NCBI RefSeq assembly: GCF_001984195.1
Contig: NZ_MTQN01000012.1
Location: 1,674,001 to 1,738,000 of the forward strand
Source: Kribbella sp. ALI-6-A
Lineage (GTDB): Bacteria > Actinomycetota > Actinomycetes > Propionibacteriales > Kribbellaceae
Length of the DNA stretch: 64,000 nucleotides
Direction of reading: 5' to 3'
Shown here piece by piece: positions 8,570-16,598 of this stretch; position 1 is the first letter of the stretch; every line of letters starts with the position of its first letter. A program made the translations under genes and the position numbers. The notes beneath the pieces are model-generated. The model was given only the letters and a program-made list of their open reading frames with translations, made no database searches and was not told the origin of the DNA.

Positions 8570-8675
8570 GTCCTTGGCGTTCGGGCAATGTACGGCCGCT
8601 GTATCTGCGCCGGTGATGCTGAGATTGCTGGGCGTGAGGCCGGTTTACGGGGGCAGGGAGCCGGGGGAGGGTGCG

Positions 8676-9065
8676 GTGGAGCACCAGATGGCAGACCGGG
8701 TGGGGAACCCGCGGGACACCGAGTCGGCGCTGGACTGGCAGTTGGAGCGCGTCGGCTCGACGGCCTGGCAGGAGTGGACGCTCAAGTTCCAGCGGTTGGC
8801 CTTCGGCTACGCCCACGACAGCGGCTGGCACGACTCGGCCGACGCGTTGCAGTGGCTCGACCACCACGCCCTCCTGCACGAGGGGGCGGCGCCACGGGGA
8901 GCCCTGGTCTGGTACCAGGCGGTGGACCGGATCCGGGTGGCCTGCTCACTCGGGTCCGGTCAGGTGATCGGTCCGTTGCCGGCCGGCGAGGTGGCCGTGG
9001 CCGGGCTGCTCACGCTGAGCACCGACTTCGTCTGGTCGGACCCGTGCTTTCCGTTCGCCCACTGA
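8676..9065 (+). CDS. Hypothetical protein
   Basis: A 129-residue acidic, tryptophan-rich protein that I do not recognise. The GTG at 8676 is chosen because GGGGGAGG lies 5 nt upstream; the frame is open further back to 8574 but without a better ribosome site. The segment PRGALVWYQAVDRIRVACSLGSGQVIG loosely recalls the end of cell-wall amidase-like domains (RGALVWF...ALGGGRV), but the catalytic part is absent, so no function is proposed. It ends 18 bp before the convergent DedA gene. Confidence 0.6.
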   Translation: MEHQMADRVGNPRDTESALDWQLERVGSTAWQEWTLKFQRLAFGYAHDSGWHDSADALQWLDHHALLHEGAAPRGALVWYQAVDRIRVACSLGSGQVIGPLPAGEVAVAGLLTLSTDFVWSDPCFPFAH

Positions 9066-9083
9066 GCCGCCGGCGAAGCGGCG

Positions 9084-9788
9084 TCAGTCGTTGAGCTTCT
9101 CCATCACCGCGGTGCGCTCGGCTTCGGTGTCGTAGCGCTCGTCGCGGCCCAGACCGTTGTCGTGGGCGCGCTCGCGGCGCTTGGCCAGCACGAACTCGAC
9201 CACCATCGGGATCACCGAGATGATCACCAGCAGGATCAGCGCCGACTCCAGGTGCGCGTGGATGAAGTCGATCCGGCCGAGCAGGTGGCCGAGCAGGGTG
9301 ACGCCGGTGCCCCAGAGCACGGCGCCGATGCCGGTCCAGTAGAAGAACTTGCGCGGGTCCATCCGGCCGGCGCCGGCGGTCACCGTGATGAACGTGCGCA
9401 CGATCGGCACGAACCGGGCCAGCACCAGCGCGCGCGGGCCGTACTTGTCGAAGAACGCGTGCGTCTGGTCGATGTACTTCGGCTTCAGGAACTTGGCGTC
9501 CGGGTTCTTGAACAACGTCGTCCCGAGGGCGCGGCCGATGTAATACCCCGACACGTTGCCCAGGAAGGCCGCGGCGGTGAGCACCAGGCAGGCCAGCCAG
9601 AGCGGTACGTCGATCGTGCCCAGCGCGATGAACAGACCGACCGCGAACAGCAGCGAGTCACCGGGCAGGATCGGGAACAGCAGTCCACACTCGATGAAGA
9701 TCACCGCTGCGGTGCCCCACAGAGCCCAGTCCCCCAGCCAGTTCAGCAGAAATTCCGGGTCCATCCAGTTCGGCATCAGCATCGCCAT
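9084..9788 (-). CDS. DedA family membrane protein
   Basis: A 234-residue integral membrane protein of the DedA/VTT (SNARE-associated) family, which includes lipid-carrier flippases. The central block PILPGDSLLFAVGLFIA, followed by FLGNVSGYYIGRALG and ARFVPIVRTFITVTAG, matches the conserved family core, including the arginine and proline of the F-x-R-x-x-P region. Four to five hydrophobic segments are visible, and the tail is charged (KRRERAHD). Several ATG codons are close together at the start; 9788 gives the longest form and no ribosome site decides between them. Confidence 0.9.
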   Translation of the reverse strand: MAMLMPNWMDPEFLLNWLGDWALWGTAAVIFIECGLLFPILPGDSLLFAVGLFIALGTIDVPLWLACLVLTAAAFLGNVSGYYIGRALGTTLFKNPDAKFLKPKYIDQTHAFFDKYGPRALVLARFVPIVRTFITVTAGAGRMDPRKFFYWTGIGAVLWGTGVTLLGHLLGRIDFIHAHLESALILLVIISVIPMVVEFVLAKRRERAHDNGLGRDERYDTEAERTAVMEKLND

Positions 9789-9810
9789 CTGTAAGAGCAC
9801 CGGGACAGGG

Positions 9811-9816
9811 TAGCGT
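9811..9816 (+). promoter_or_regulatory. -10 box of the leaderless TrmH gene
   Basis: TAGCGT lies 8 nt before the GTG start at 9825, and no ribosome-binding site is present between them. This fits a TANNNT -10 element with transcription starting at the start codon. Confidence 0.4.
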
Positions 9817-9824
9817 CCCGACCT

Positions 9825-10505
9825 GTGCAACCGGCGAATCGTGACAGTGCCACTGAGATCGGCCGCGACCTGGTCGGCGCCGATCTGGTCGGCCCGGCGG
9901 AGGTCGGCGTCGGCCCGTGGCAGGGCGATCCGCCGGACGATCCGCGGCTGGACCCCGAGCTGCTCGCGCACGGCGACCGCCGCAACGTCGTGGACAAGTA
10001 CCGGTACTGGCGGCTGGAGGCGATCGTCGAGGACCTGGACCGGCAACGGCACCCGTTCCACGTCGCGATCGAGAACTGGCAGCACGACCTGAACATCGGC
10101 TCGGTGGTCCGTACGGCGAACGCCTTCCTGGCCCGCGAGGTGCACATCGTCGGCAACCGCAAGTGGAATCGCCGCGGCGCGATGGTGACCGACCGCTACC
10201 AGCACGTCCGCCACCACCCCCAGCTCGCCGACCTCGCCGCGTACGCCGAACAGCACAGCCTCCCGGTGATCGGCATCGACAACCTGCCGGGCTCGGTCCC
10301 GCTGGAGACCTACGAACTGCCCGAGGCGTGCGTGCTGCTCTTCGGCCAGGAGGGTCCCGGGCTGACCGAGGCCGCGCACGAGATCTGCACCGACGTACTC
10401 AACATCGCCCAGTACGGCTCGACGCGTTCGATCAACGCCAGCGCCGCCGCGGCGATCGCCATGCACGCCTGGATCCGCCGGCACACCTTCCACCAGAAGC
10501 CGTAG
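9825..10505 (+). CDS. TrmH/SpoU family RNA 2'-O-ribose methyltransferase
   Basis: A 226-residue SPOUT-class methyltransferase. The three family motifs are visible: NIGSVVRTANAF (motif 1), LLFGQEGPGLT (motif 2) and GSTRSINASAAAAIAMHAW (motif 3), which build the knotted SAM-binding fold. It methylates the ribose of a tRNA or rRNA nucleotide; which one is not readable from sequence. The GTG start has no ribosome site but a TAGCGT box 8 nt upstream, suggesting a leaderless message. It is divergent from dedA, with only 36 bp between them. Confidence 0.9.
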   Translation: MQPANRDSATEIGRDLVGADLVGPAEVGVGPWQGDPPDDPRLDPELLAHGDRRNVVDKYRYWRLEAIVEDLDRQRHPFHVAIENWQHDLNIGSVVRTANAFLAREVHIVGNRKWNRRGAMVTDRYQHVRHHPQLADLAAYAEQHSLPVIGIDNLPGSVPLETYELPEACVLLFGQEGPGLTEAAHEICTDVLNIAQYGSTRSINASAAAAIAMHAWIRRHTFHQKP

Positions 10506-10877
10506 CGGCCCGGCCCGTCAGTGAGCGGGTGCCGACACGCAAACCATGAGGGTGTCCTCGAGGGCCTCGACCACTCCAGGACGGCGTCGTCGCCGATCGC
10601 CGAGCTGAACCTGCGAGCCCGCGAGGGCGTGTCAGGCATCCGAACCTCCCGTTGTGTGGTCAGGCGTCGAGCGCGTCGGTCAGACCGTAAAAGCTCACCG
10701 CTGGTCGAGGTCAAGCGCACTGCGTCGAGTCCCCGCTGAGAAGTTCCTGTGATGCGGCCGTAACTCCGGCGCACCCCGATCCGTTGGGTGGGTGGAGAAA
10801 GTCAGTCCCAACTCGGGAGGGGACGGCGTGCGCTGGTGCATGCCGTACCGGGGTTTGCGACGACCTGGGGGTACGAC
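10506..10877. other. Intergenic stretch with no supported gene
   Basis: About 370 bp after the methyltransferase gene. Short open frames exist on both strands, but none has a ribosome site, a recognisable protein or a clear start. No strong hairpin was seen. Confidence 0.5.
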
Positions 10878-11144
10878 GTGAGTTCTGGCCTGTACGCGCA
10901 TCGACCGGACGAACTGGACGGCATCGCGGTGGTTCCGCCTGCCCAGCGGGCGGCGATGCGGGAGACCGCGCAGATCTGGCACGACCTGATGCACGAGCTG
11001 GCGACCGTCCGGGCGCTGACCGCGGCGGCGCTCGGCGCTTCCGACGAGTCGGCGCGGGTCGCGATGCTGATGCTGATCGAAGCCGAGGCGAACGAGGCGA
11101 CCGCGTTGGTGCAGCAGCTGCAGCCTGATCACCATGCCGCCTGA
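10878..11144 (+). CDS. Hypothetical small protein
   Basis: An 88-residue protein starting at a GTG with a weak GGGGG ribosome site; the frame remains open to 10788. The sequence is mostly helical, with the acidic segment MRETAQIWHDLMHELATVRALTAAALG. It does not match a family I know. It ends 39 bp before the GH13 gene and could be co-regulated with it, although that gene appears to have its own promoter. Confidence 0.55.
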   Translation: MSSGLYAHRPDELDGIAVVPPAQRAAMRETAQIWHDLMHELATVRALTAAALGASDESARVAMLMLIEAEANEATALVQQLQPDHHAA

Positions 11145-11171
11145 GCAGCGATAGTCCGGCGGCCAACCGGG

Positions 11172-11177
11172 TACGGT
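11172..11177 (+). promoter_or_regulatory. -10 box of the leaderless GH13 gene
   Basis: TACGGT lies 6 nt before the ATG at 11184, with no ribosome site between, as expected for a leaderless start. Confidence 0.4.
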
Positions 11178-11183
11178 CACGGC

Positions 11184-12386
11184 ATGGAGCGGTGGACCGA
11201 GCACGCGATCTGGTGGCACGTGTACCCGCTGGGGTTCACGGGGGCCGAGCCGTCCCTCGACGACCCGGCCGGGGAGCCACGGCACCGGCTCGGCCACCTG
11301 GAGAACTGGCTCGACCACGCGATCGAGCTCGGCTGCTCAGGCCTGCTGCTCGGCCCGGTGTTCGCCTCCGAGACGCACGGCTACGACACGATCGACCACT
11401 TCCGGATCGATCCGCGGCTGGGCACCGACGAGGACTTCGACCAGCTCGTCGCGGCCGCGCACGCGCGCGGTCTGCGGGTCGCGCTGGACGGCGTGTTCAA
11501 CCATGTCGCCCGGTCGTTCGCCGGCCCGCACGAGTGGTTCCGGCGTACCGGTGACCAGCTCGCGGTGTTCGAGGGCCACGACCAGTTGGTTGCCCTCGAC
11601 CACGATCAGCCCGCCGTCCGCCGGTACGTCGTCGACGTGCTCACCCACTGGCTCGCCCGGGGCGTCGACGCCTGGCGGCTGGACGCGGCGTACGCGGTGC
11701 CGGCGGAGTTCTGGCACGAGGTGCTGGCCGAGGTTCGGGCGCAGTACCCGCAGGCGTGGTTCTTCGGCGAGCTGATCCACGGCGACTACGCCGGCTACGC
11801 GCGGACCAGCAGCCTCGACTCGATCACGCAGTACGAGCTGTGGAAGGCGATCTGGAGTTCGCTGAACGACGGCAACTTCTACGAGCTGGCCTACGCGCTG
11901 GAGCGGCACGAGCAGTTGCTCGGCACGTTCGTCCCGCAGACCTTCGTGGGCAACCACGACGTCACCCGGATCGCCAGCAAACTCACCGACGAACGGCATC
12001 TGGGGCATGCCGTCGCGATCCTGTTCACCGTCGCCGGCATCCCGAGCGTGTACGCCGGTGACGAGTTCGGCTGGCACGGCGTGAAGGAGGACCGGATCGG
12101 CGGCGACGACGCGATCCGCCAGCAGTTCCCCGACAAGCCCGGCGAACCCAACGCGACGTACCGGCTGCACCAGGAACTGATCGGCATTCGCCGGCGCAAC
12201 CCGTGGCTGGTCCGGGCCCGCACGACCGTCGAGCACCTCACCAACGAGGCCGTCGCGCTCAGGTCAACGGCTGACGGACACAGCCTCGTCCTGCTGCTGA
12301 ACGTGAACGACGAGCCCTACCACTTCCCGCTCGAGGTGGCCGAGCCCGTCGTCGAAGCCCACAGCTGGAAGGTGCTGACGGACTAG
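11184..12386 (+). CDS. GH13 family alpha-glucosidase/amylase-like enzyme
   Basis: A 400-residue (beta/alpha)8-barrel glycoside hydrolase or transglycosidase. All four GH13 regions are present: DGVFNHV (about 102-108), WRLDAAY with nucleophile Asp167, FFGELIHGDY with acid Glu196, and FVGNHDVTRI with Asp259. There is no signal peptide, so it acts in the cytoplasm on alpha-glucans or alpha-glucosides. It is shorter than most secreted amylases and lacks a starch-binding domain. No sugar transporter or glycogen gene is adjacent. Its TAG overlaps the stop of the convergent small gene. Confidence 0.88.
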   Translation: MERWTEHAIWWHVYPLGFTGAEPSLDDPAGEPRHRLGHLENWLDHAIELGCSGLLLGPVFASETHGYDTIDHFRIDPRLGTDEDFDQLVAAAHARGLRVALDGVFNHVARSFAGPHEWFRRTGDQLAVFEGHDQLVALDHDQPAVRRYVVDVLTHWLARGVDAWRLDAAYAVPAEFWHEVLAEVRAQYPQAWFFGELIHGDYAGYARTSSLDSITQYELWKAIWSSLNDGNFYELAYALERHEQLLGTFVPQTFVGNHDVTRIASKLTDERHLGHAVAILFTVAGIPSVYAGDEFGWHGVKEDRIGGDDAIRQQFPDKPGEPNATYRLHQELIGIRRRNPWLVRARTTVEHLTNEAVALRSTADGHSLVLLLNVNDEPYHFPLEVAEPVVEAHSWKVLTD

Positions 12387-12718
12387 CGCGGACCGAACAG
12401 CCGCCACCGTCGTCGCCGGGGCGCCACCGGTGGCAGCGGCGGCCGCGGAGCACGTGCCGGGATGGGGTTGCTCGCGAGGTGAGCTTCCAGGGAGTCGGCG
12501 CACGACGGGCACAGCGCCCAGTCGCTGGAATCGGCCATCACCTGCGCGACCCACTGGTCCGCCATGTTGAAGTCGCTCAGCCCGAGTCGCTGCGCCACGG
12601 CATTGCCGGACGCGATCGCACCGGTCGGCCGGAATCCGCTGGCCGCGGCGGCCTTGACCGCCTCCGCCGGGTAGCGGGTCCCGACGCACTCGTCGTTGCA
12701 GAAGTCGCAGATCGCCAT
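12383..12718 (-). CDS. Hypothetical zinc-ribbon-like protein
   Basis: A 111-residue protein beginning MAICDFCNDEC, with a later CPSC pair near residue 80; these cysteine pairs suggest a bound zinc. The C-terminal 25 residues are proline- and arginine-rich (ARAPRPPLPPVAPRRRRWR). The ATG at 12718 is preferred because GGAGG lies 7 nt upstream. The middle (SDFNMADQWVAQVMADSSDW) is not recognised. The stop codon overlaps that of the GH13 gene on the other strand. Confidence 0.65.
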   Translation of the reverse strand: MAICDFCNDECVGTRYPAEAVKAAAASGFRPTGAIASGNAVAQRLGLSDFNMADQWVAQVMADSSDWALCPSCADSLEAHLASNPIPARAPRPPLPPVAPRRRRWRLFGPR

Positions 12719-12748
12719 CAGATGCCCTCCGTTCGACCCGACCAACCT

Positions 12749-12776
12749 ACGGGTGCCGCGGAGGGTGCGGCACCCG
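12749..12776 (-). terminator. Hairpin terminator of the hydroxyquinol operon
   Basis: ACGGGTGCCGC pairs perfectly with GCGGCACCCGT around a 7-nt loop. Outer arms CAACCT and AGGTTG can extend it. It lies 14 bp downstream of the stop of the last operon gene. Confidence 0.7.
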
Positions 12777-12790
12777 TTGGCAGGTTGCGG

Positions 12791-14530
12791 TCAGCGGCCG
12801 AGGATCGCCGCGAACGCCTGCTGCAGCGCCTCGGCCGGATCATCCGGTACGCCGGCCGCCCGGTACGCGATGTGCGCGTCGGGCCGGACCACCAGGCAGC
12901 CGCTGTCGGGAATCTCGCGCAGCCGGGCCCAGTCGCCGTACAGGTCCTCGAGCTCGCGGCCGGGTCCGATCACCGCGGCCTCGATCGGCAGGCCGAGCGA
13001 CTCGGAGACGGCCTGCGTGGCCTTCACCCAGGACTCGCCGCCGATGCCGGTCAGCACGGTGAAGCGGCCCTTGCCGACCACGTCCAGCGTCGAGACCGTC
13101 TCGGTGCCACGGGTCAGCCAGCAGTGCGGAATGCGCGCGCCCGGCCACGTGGTCGGGTGGTAGTACAGCTCCGGATCACGGTCGTACGCCGGCTCCGGCG
13201 TACCGTCCGGGACGACCGCGCCCGAGGTGTAGCGCTGACCGAGCTCGACGCCGTGCGCGTTGAACTCGTAGTCCTTCAGCTCGATCGCCTTGCGCAGTTC
13301 CTCGCGCTGCGCGACGCCCTCGGGGGTGTCGTCCTTGCGGGACTCGATCGTGCGCCCGGCCGGCGCGTCCGGCGTCATCCCGAGCGCGGCGAAGATCTGC
13401 CCGAACTGGGTCCGGCTCTTGTTGGCGCGCTCGACGATCTGCCGCGCGATCGGCACCCGCTCCTCGTCGTACGACGCCAGCAGCGTCGGCGAGGCCTGGC
13501 CCTTCAGCACCAGCGACAGCTTCCAGGCCAGGTTGTACGCGTCCTGGATCGACGTGTTGGAGCCAAGCCCGTTGCTCGGCGGGTGCCGGTGGATCGCGTC
13601 GCCCATGCAGAACACCCGGCCGGCCGAGGCGCGTTCGGCGTACATGTGGTTGACGCTCCACACCGAGGTGCCCTTGAGCTTCACGTCGATCGTGTCGTCA
13701 CCCACCAGGTTGTGCACGATCTCGGTCGCCATCGCCTCGTCGACCACCGGCGGAGGCTGATTGATGTCGTAGCCCCAGACGATCAGCCACTCGTTCCACG
13801 GCCGGACCATCCGGATCAGTCCGGCGCCGATGCCGCCGATCTGGGCGCCCGGCTGCAGCACCCAGTACAGGACGCTCGGCCGGTGCGCGACGTACTTGGA
13901 CAGGTCGGCCTCGAAGACGATGTTCATCGAGCCCTCGACGTCCATCTGGCCGGCCATCGGCAGCCCGACGTCCTGCGCGACCTTGCTCCGGCCGCCGTCC
14001 GCGCCGATCAGGTACTTGGCCCGGATGTCGTACTCCGAACCGCTCAGCCGGTCCCGGACGTGCGCGGTGACGCCGTCGGCGTCCTGCTCCAGCGACAGGT
14101 ACTCGGTGTCGAACCGAACCCGGGCGCCGCGACTGGCCGCCGTACTGACCAGGATCGGTTCGAACAACGTCTGCGGCAGGTCGCACGGCAAGGTGGGCGA
14201 CGCCTCGGTGTAGTCGGCCAGCCGGCGCGGATGCGTTCCCCAGGTGCGGATCCGGCCGATCTCCTCACCGGCCAGGCTGGTGCAGAACGCGGTCTGGCCC
14301 ATCAGCGCGTGCTCGGTGCCCTGGTCGGTGATCTGGTCCTCGATGCCCATGTCACGCATCAGCTCGACCGTGCGCTGGTTGGTGATGTGCGCCCGCGGGG
14401 TGTTCGCGGTCCACCGGTAGCGGGTCAGGACGACGTTGTCGACGCCGTAGCTGGACAGGAACAGCGACGCGGCCCCTCCGGCCGGGCCGCTGCCGACGAT
14501 CAGGACGTCGGTCTCGAAGGCATCTGTCAC
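12791..14530 (-). CDS. FAD-dependent phenol hydroxylase (TfdB/resorcinol hydroxylase type)
   Basis: A 579-residue class A flavoprotein monooxygenase. VLIVGSGPAGG (about 9-19) binds the FAD ADP part, GADGGRSKV (176-184) is the DG motif, and MGDAIHRHPPSNGLGSNTS (309-327) is the GD motif. The length and the thioredoxin-like C-terminus match 2,4-dichlorophenol 6-monooxygenase and resorcinol 4-hydroxylase relatives. In this operon it most likely hydroxylates a phenol such as resorcinol to hydroxyquinol, feeding the adjacent dioxygenase. The GTG start overlaps the dioxygenase stop (GTGA) and follows GAGGAG. The frame is open further upstream only because it lies opposite coding sequence. Confidence 0.88.
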   Translation of the reverse strand: MTDAFETDVLIVGSGPAGGAASLFLSSYGVDNVVLTRYRWTANTPRAHITNQRTVELMRDMGIEDQITDQGTEHALMGQTAFCTSLAGEEIGRIRTWGTHPRRLADYTEASPTLPCDLPQTLFEPILVSTAASRGARVRFDTEYLSLEQDADGVTAHVRDRLSGSEYDIRAKYLIGADGGRSKVAQDVGLPMAGQMDVEGSMNIVFEADLSKYVAHRPSVLYWVLQPGAQIGGIGAGLIRMVRPWNEWLIVWGYDINQPPPVVDEAMATEIVHNLVGDDTIDVKLKGTSVWSVNHMYAERASAGRVFCMGDAIHRHPPSNGLGSNTSIQDAYNLAWKLSLVLKGQASPTLLASYDEERVPIARQIVERANKSRTQFGQIFAALGMTPDAPAGRTIESRKDDTPEGVAQREELRKAIELKDYEFNAHGVELGQRYTSGAVVPDGTPEPAYDRDPELYYHPTTWPGARIPHCWLTRGTETVSTLDVVGKGRFTVLTGIGGESWVKATQAVSESLGLPIEAAVIGPGRELEDLYGDWARLREIPDSGCLVVRPDAHIAYRAAGVPDDPAEALQQAFAAILGR

Positions 14531-15384
14531 AACGTCTCCTCGGTGGGGGCGAGTACCAGGTCGTAGTGCACCGACGCGTACGGCTGGCCGAGCTCGCGGC
14601 CGTCGGGCGCGGTCCCGGCCGGATGCTCGGTGAACTCGGCGATCAGCGAGTCCTTCACGCCGAACACCGCGTCGTTGGTCAGATACTCGTCGCCGGCCGC
14701 GAACACGTGGGTGATCAGGCGGGCGTAGCCGGGCGCGGTGACCATGAAGTGGATGTGCGCCGGGCGCATCGGGCCGCGGCCACCGGCTCGCAGCAGTTCG
14801 CCGACCGGACCGTCGTCGGGGATCGGGTAGGCGACCGGCCGGACCGACCAGAACGAGAAGTTGCCTTCGGCATCGGTAGTGAAGTGGCCGCGGTTCTGCG
14901 GGACGCCGAGGTCCTTCTGTACGTCGTAGAAGCCGTCCTCGTCGGCCTGCCAGGTCTCCACCAGCGCGCCGGCGACCGGTTCGCCCTGAGTGTTGAGGAC
15001 CCGGCCGCTGACCAGGCACGGCTGCCCGGGCGCGCCGTTGGCGATGTCGTCGCCGAGCCCGTACGCCGGTGAGCCCTCGACGAAGAACGGGCCGAAGACC
15101 GTCGCCGCGGTCGCTTCCGGGGGGAGTTTGGTGTCGAGCCCGACGGTCAGCATCGACAGACCGAGCACGTCGGCGAGCAGGACGAACTCCTGCCGGGTCT
15201 CGGTCGAGATCTGACCGGTCCGGGTCAGGAAGTCGATGCCGCGGAAGTACTCCTGCTCGGTCAGGCCCACCTCGCGGGCGAACGCGTGCAGGTGCCGGAC
15301 CAGCGCGCCCATCACCTCCCTGGTCCGCGGGTCGGCGCTGCCGTCGAAGCTCGCCACCACGTCCTCGGTCAGGTTGTCGCTCAT
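14527..15384 (-). CDS. Hydroxyquinol 1,2-dioxygenase (intradiol)
   Basis: A 285-residue intradiol ring-cleavage enzyme with the N-terminal helical dimerisation domain (about 5-95) typical of catechol and hydroxyquinol dioxygenases. The Fe(III) ligands are visible as Tyr153 (GFYDVQ), Tyr186 (VAYPIP), His210 and His212 (RPAHIHF). Hydroxyquinol is cut between the two ortho hydroxyls to give maleylacetate; the neighbouring maleylacetate reductase makes this substrate more likely than catechol. The ATG at 15384 is chosen over one 12 nt upstream because GAGGAG sits just before it. It overlaps the flavin hydroxylase gene by 4 bp. Confidence 0.92.
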   Translation of the reverse strand: MSDNLTEDVVASFDGSADPRTREVMGALVRHLHAFAREVGLTEQEYFRGIDFLTRTGQISTETRQEFVLLADVLGLSMLTVGLDTKLPPEATAATVFGPFFVEGSPAYGLGDDIANGAPGQPCLVSGRVLNTQGEPVAGALVETWQADEDGFYDVQKDLGVPQNRGHFTTDAEGNFSFWSVRPVAYPIPDDGPVGELLRAGGRGPMRPAHIHFMVTAPGYARLITHVFAAGDEYLTNDAVFGVKDSLIAEFTEHPAGTAPDGRELGQPYASVHYDLVLAPTEETL

Positions 15385-15392
15385 GTCGCTCC

Positions 15393-16598
15393 TCATGCCT
15401 CGATCACCATCGCCAGTCCCTGGCCGACGCCGATGCACAGCGTCGCCAGGCCGTAGCCGCCGCCGCGCCGCCGCAGCTCGTGCGCGAGGGTGGTCAGAAT
15501 CCTTGTCCCGGAGCTGCCCAGCGGATGGCCGAGGGCGATCGCTCCGCCGTTCACGTTGACCTTGGACCGGTCCAGGTGGGGCCATTCGCCGAGGCAGGCC
15601 AGGCTCTGCGCGGCGTACGCCTCGTTGAGCTCGACCAGCTTCAGGTCGTCCCAGCCGATGCCGGCCTTCGCGAGCGCCTTGCGGGCCGCCTCGACCGGCC
15701 CGATCCCGAAGTACTGCGGCTCGACGCCGTGCACCGCGCGGCTGACGATCCGGGCCAGCGGGTCGATCCCGAGCCGGCGGGCGGTCTGCTCGTCACCGAT
15801 CAGTACGGCGGACGCGCCGTCGTTCAGCGTCGAGGCGTTGCCCGCGGTCACCGTGCCGTGCTCGCGGAAGGCAGGCTTCAGCTTGGCCATCACCTCAGGC
15901 GTGCCGCCCTCGCGGATCGACTCGTCGCGGGTCAGCGGCTGGGCTGCCTTGGGCAGGATCGGCGCAAGGTGCTCCCACGGGACCACTTCCCCGTCGAAGG
16001 TCCCCGCCGCCCAGGCCTTGGCCGCCTTCTCGTGCGACTCCAGCGCGAACAGGTCCTGCGCCTCGCGGGTGATTCCGTAGCGCTCGGCCAGTTGCTCGGT
16101 CGCCTCGCCGAGCGAGACCGTCCATTCCTTCGGCATCCGCGGGTTGACCAGGCGCCACCCGAGCGACGTCGACTCCGCCGTCATGCTGCCGTGCGGGAAG
16201 GCGCGGTCCGGCTTCGGCAACACCCAGGGCGCACGGCTCATCGACTCGACGCCGCCCGCGATCACGAGGTTCGCGTCCCCGGTCTCCACCGCTCGCGCGG
16301 CCTGGATCGCGGCTTCCAGACCTGATCCGCAGAGCCGGTTGACCGTCGTACCGGGGACGCTGGTGGGGAAGCCTGCGAGCAGGGCCGCCATCCGGGCGAC
16401 GTCCCGGTTCTCTTCGCCGGCGCCGTTGGCGTTGCCGAGGAAGACGTCGTCGAGCTCCGCGGGGTCGAGCCCGGGGTGGCGGACGAGCAGCTCGCGCAGG
16501 GTGACTGCGGCCAAGTCGTCCGGCCGGCCGCCGGACAACGCCCCGCCGAGCTTGCCGACCGGCGTACGAACTGCGTCGAAGACGAACGCGGACTTCAT
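15393..16598 (-). CDS. pcaF: Beta-ketoadipyl-CoA thiolase
   Basis: A 401-residue degradative thiolase, the usual PcaF length. Cys90 in NRLCGSG is the acyl-accepting residue, GGAIALGHPLGSSG holds the catalytic histidine, and a second cysteine lies in TLCIGVGQG at the C-terminus. It splits 3-oxoadipyl-CoA into succinyl-CoA and acetyl-CoA, the last step of the pathway encoded here. Its ATG overlaps the stop of the maleylacetate reductase gene (ATGA), and its own stop lies within the overlap with an upstream ATG of the dioxygenase gene. Confidence 0.92.
   Translation of the reverse strand: MKSAFVFDAVRTPVGKLGGALSGGRPDDLAAVTLRELLVRHPGLDPAELDDVFLGNANGAGEENRDVARMAALLAGFPTSVPGTTVNRLCGSGLEAAIQAARAVETGDANLVIAGGVESMSRAPWVLPKPDRAFPHGSMTAESTSLGWRLVNPRMPKEWTVSLGEATEQLAERYGITREAQDLFALESHEKAAKAWAAGTFDGEVVPWEHLAPILPKAAQPLTRDESIREGGTPEVMAKLKPAFREHGTVTAGNASTLNDGASAVLIGDEQTARRLGIDPLARIVSRAVHGVEPQYFGIGPVEAARKALAKAGIGWDDLKLVELNEAYAAQSLACLGEWPHLDRSKVNVNGGAIALGHPLGSSGTRILTTLAHELRRRGGGYGLATLCIGVGQGLAMVIEA

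Noticed and set aside
8574-8675. An upstream ATG start that would lengthen the hypothetical gene at 8676
   Set aside because: It lies right after the SARP stop without a ribosome site, while the GTG at 8676 has GGGGGAGG at the right distance.
10310-10774. A 154-codon minus-strand frame overlapping the end of the RNA methylase gene
   Set aside because: No ribosome site and no protein-like pattern; half of it is antisense to the TrmH motif 3 region.
12479-14566. A 695-codon open frame on the plus strand opposite the flavin hydroxylase gene
   Set aside because: It is antisense to a gene with clear family motifs, its translation is low-complexity and rich in Arg, Val and Asp, and it has no ribosome site; long antisense frames are expected at this GC content.
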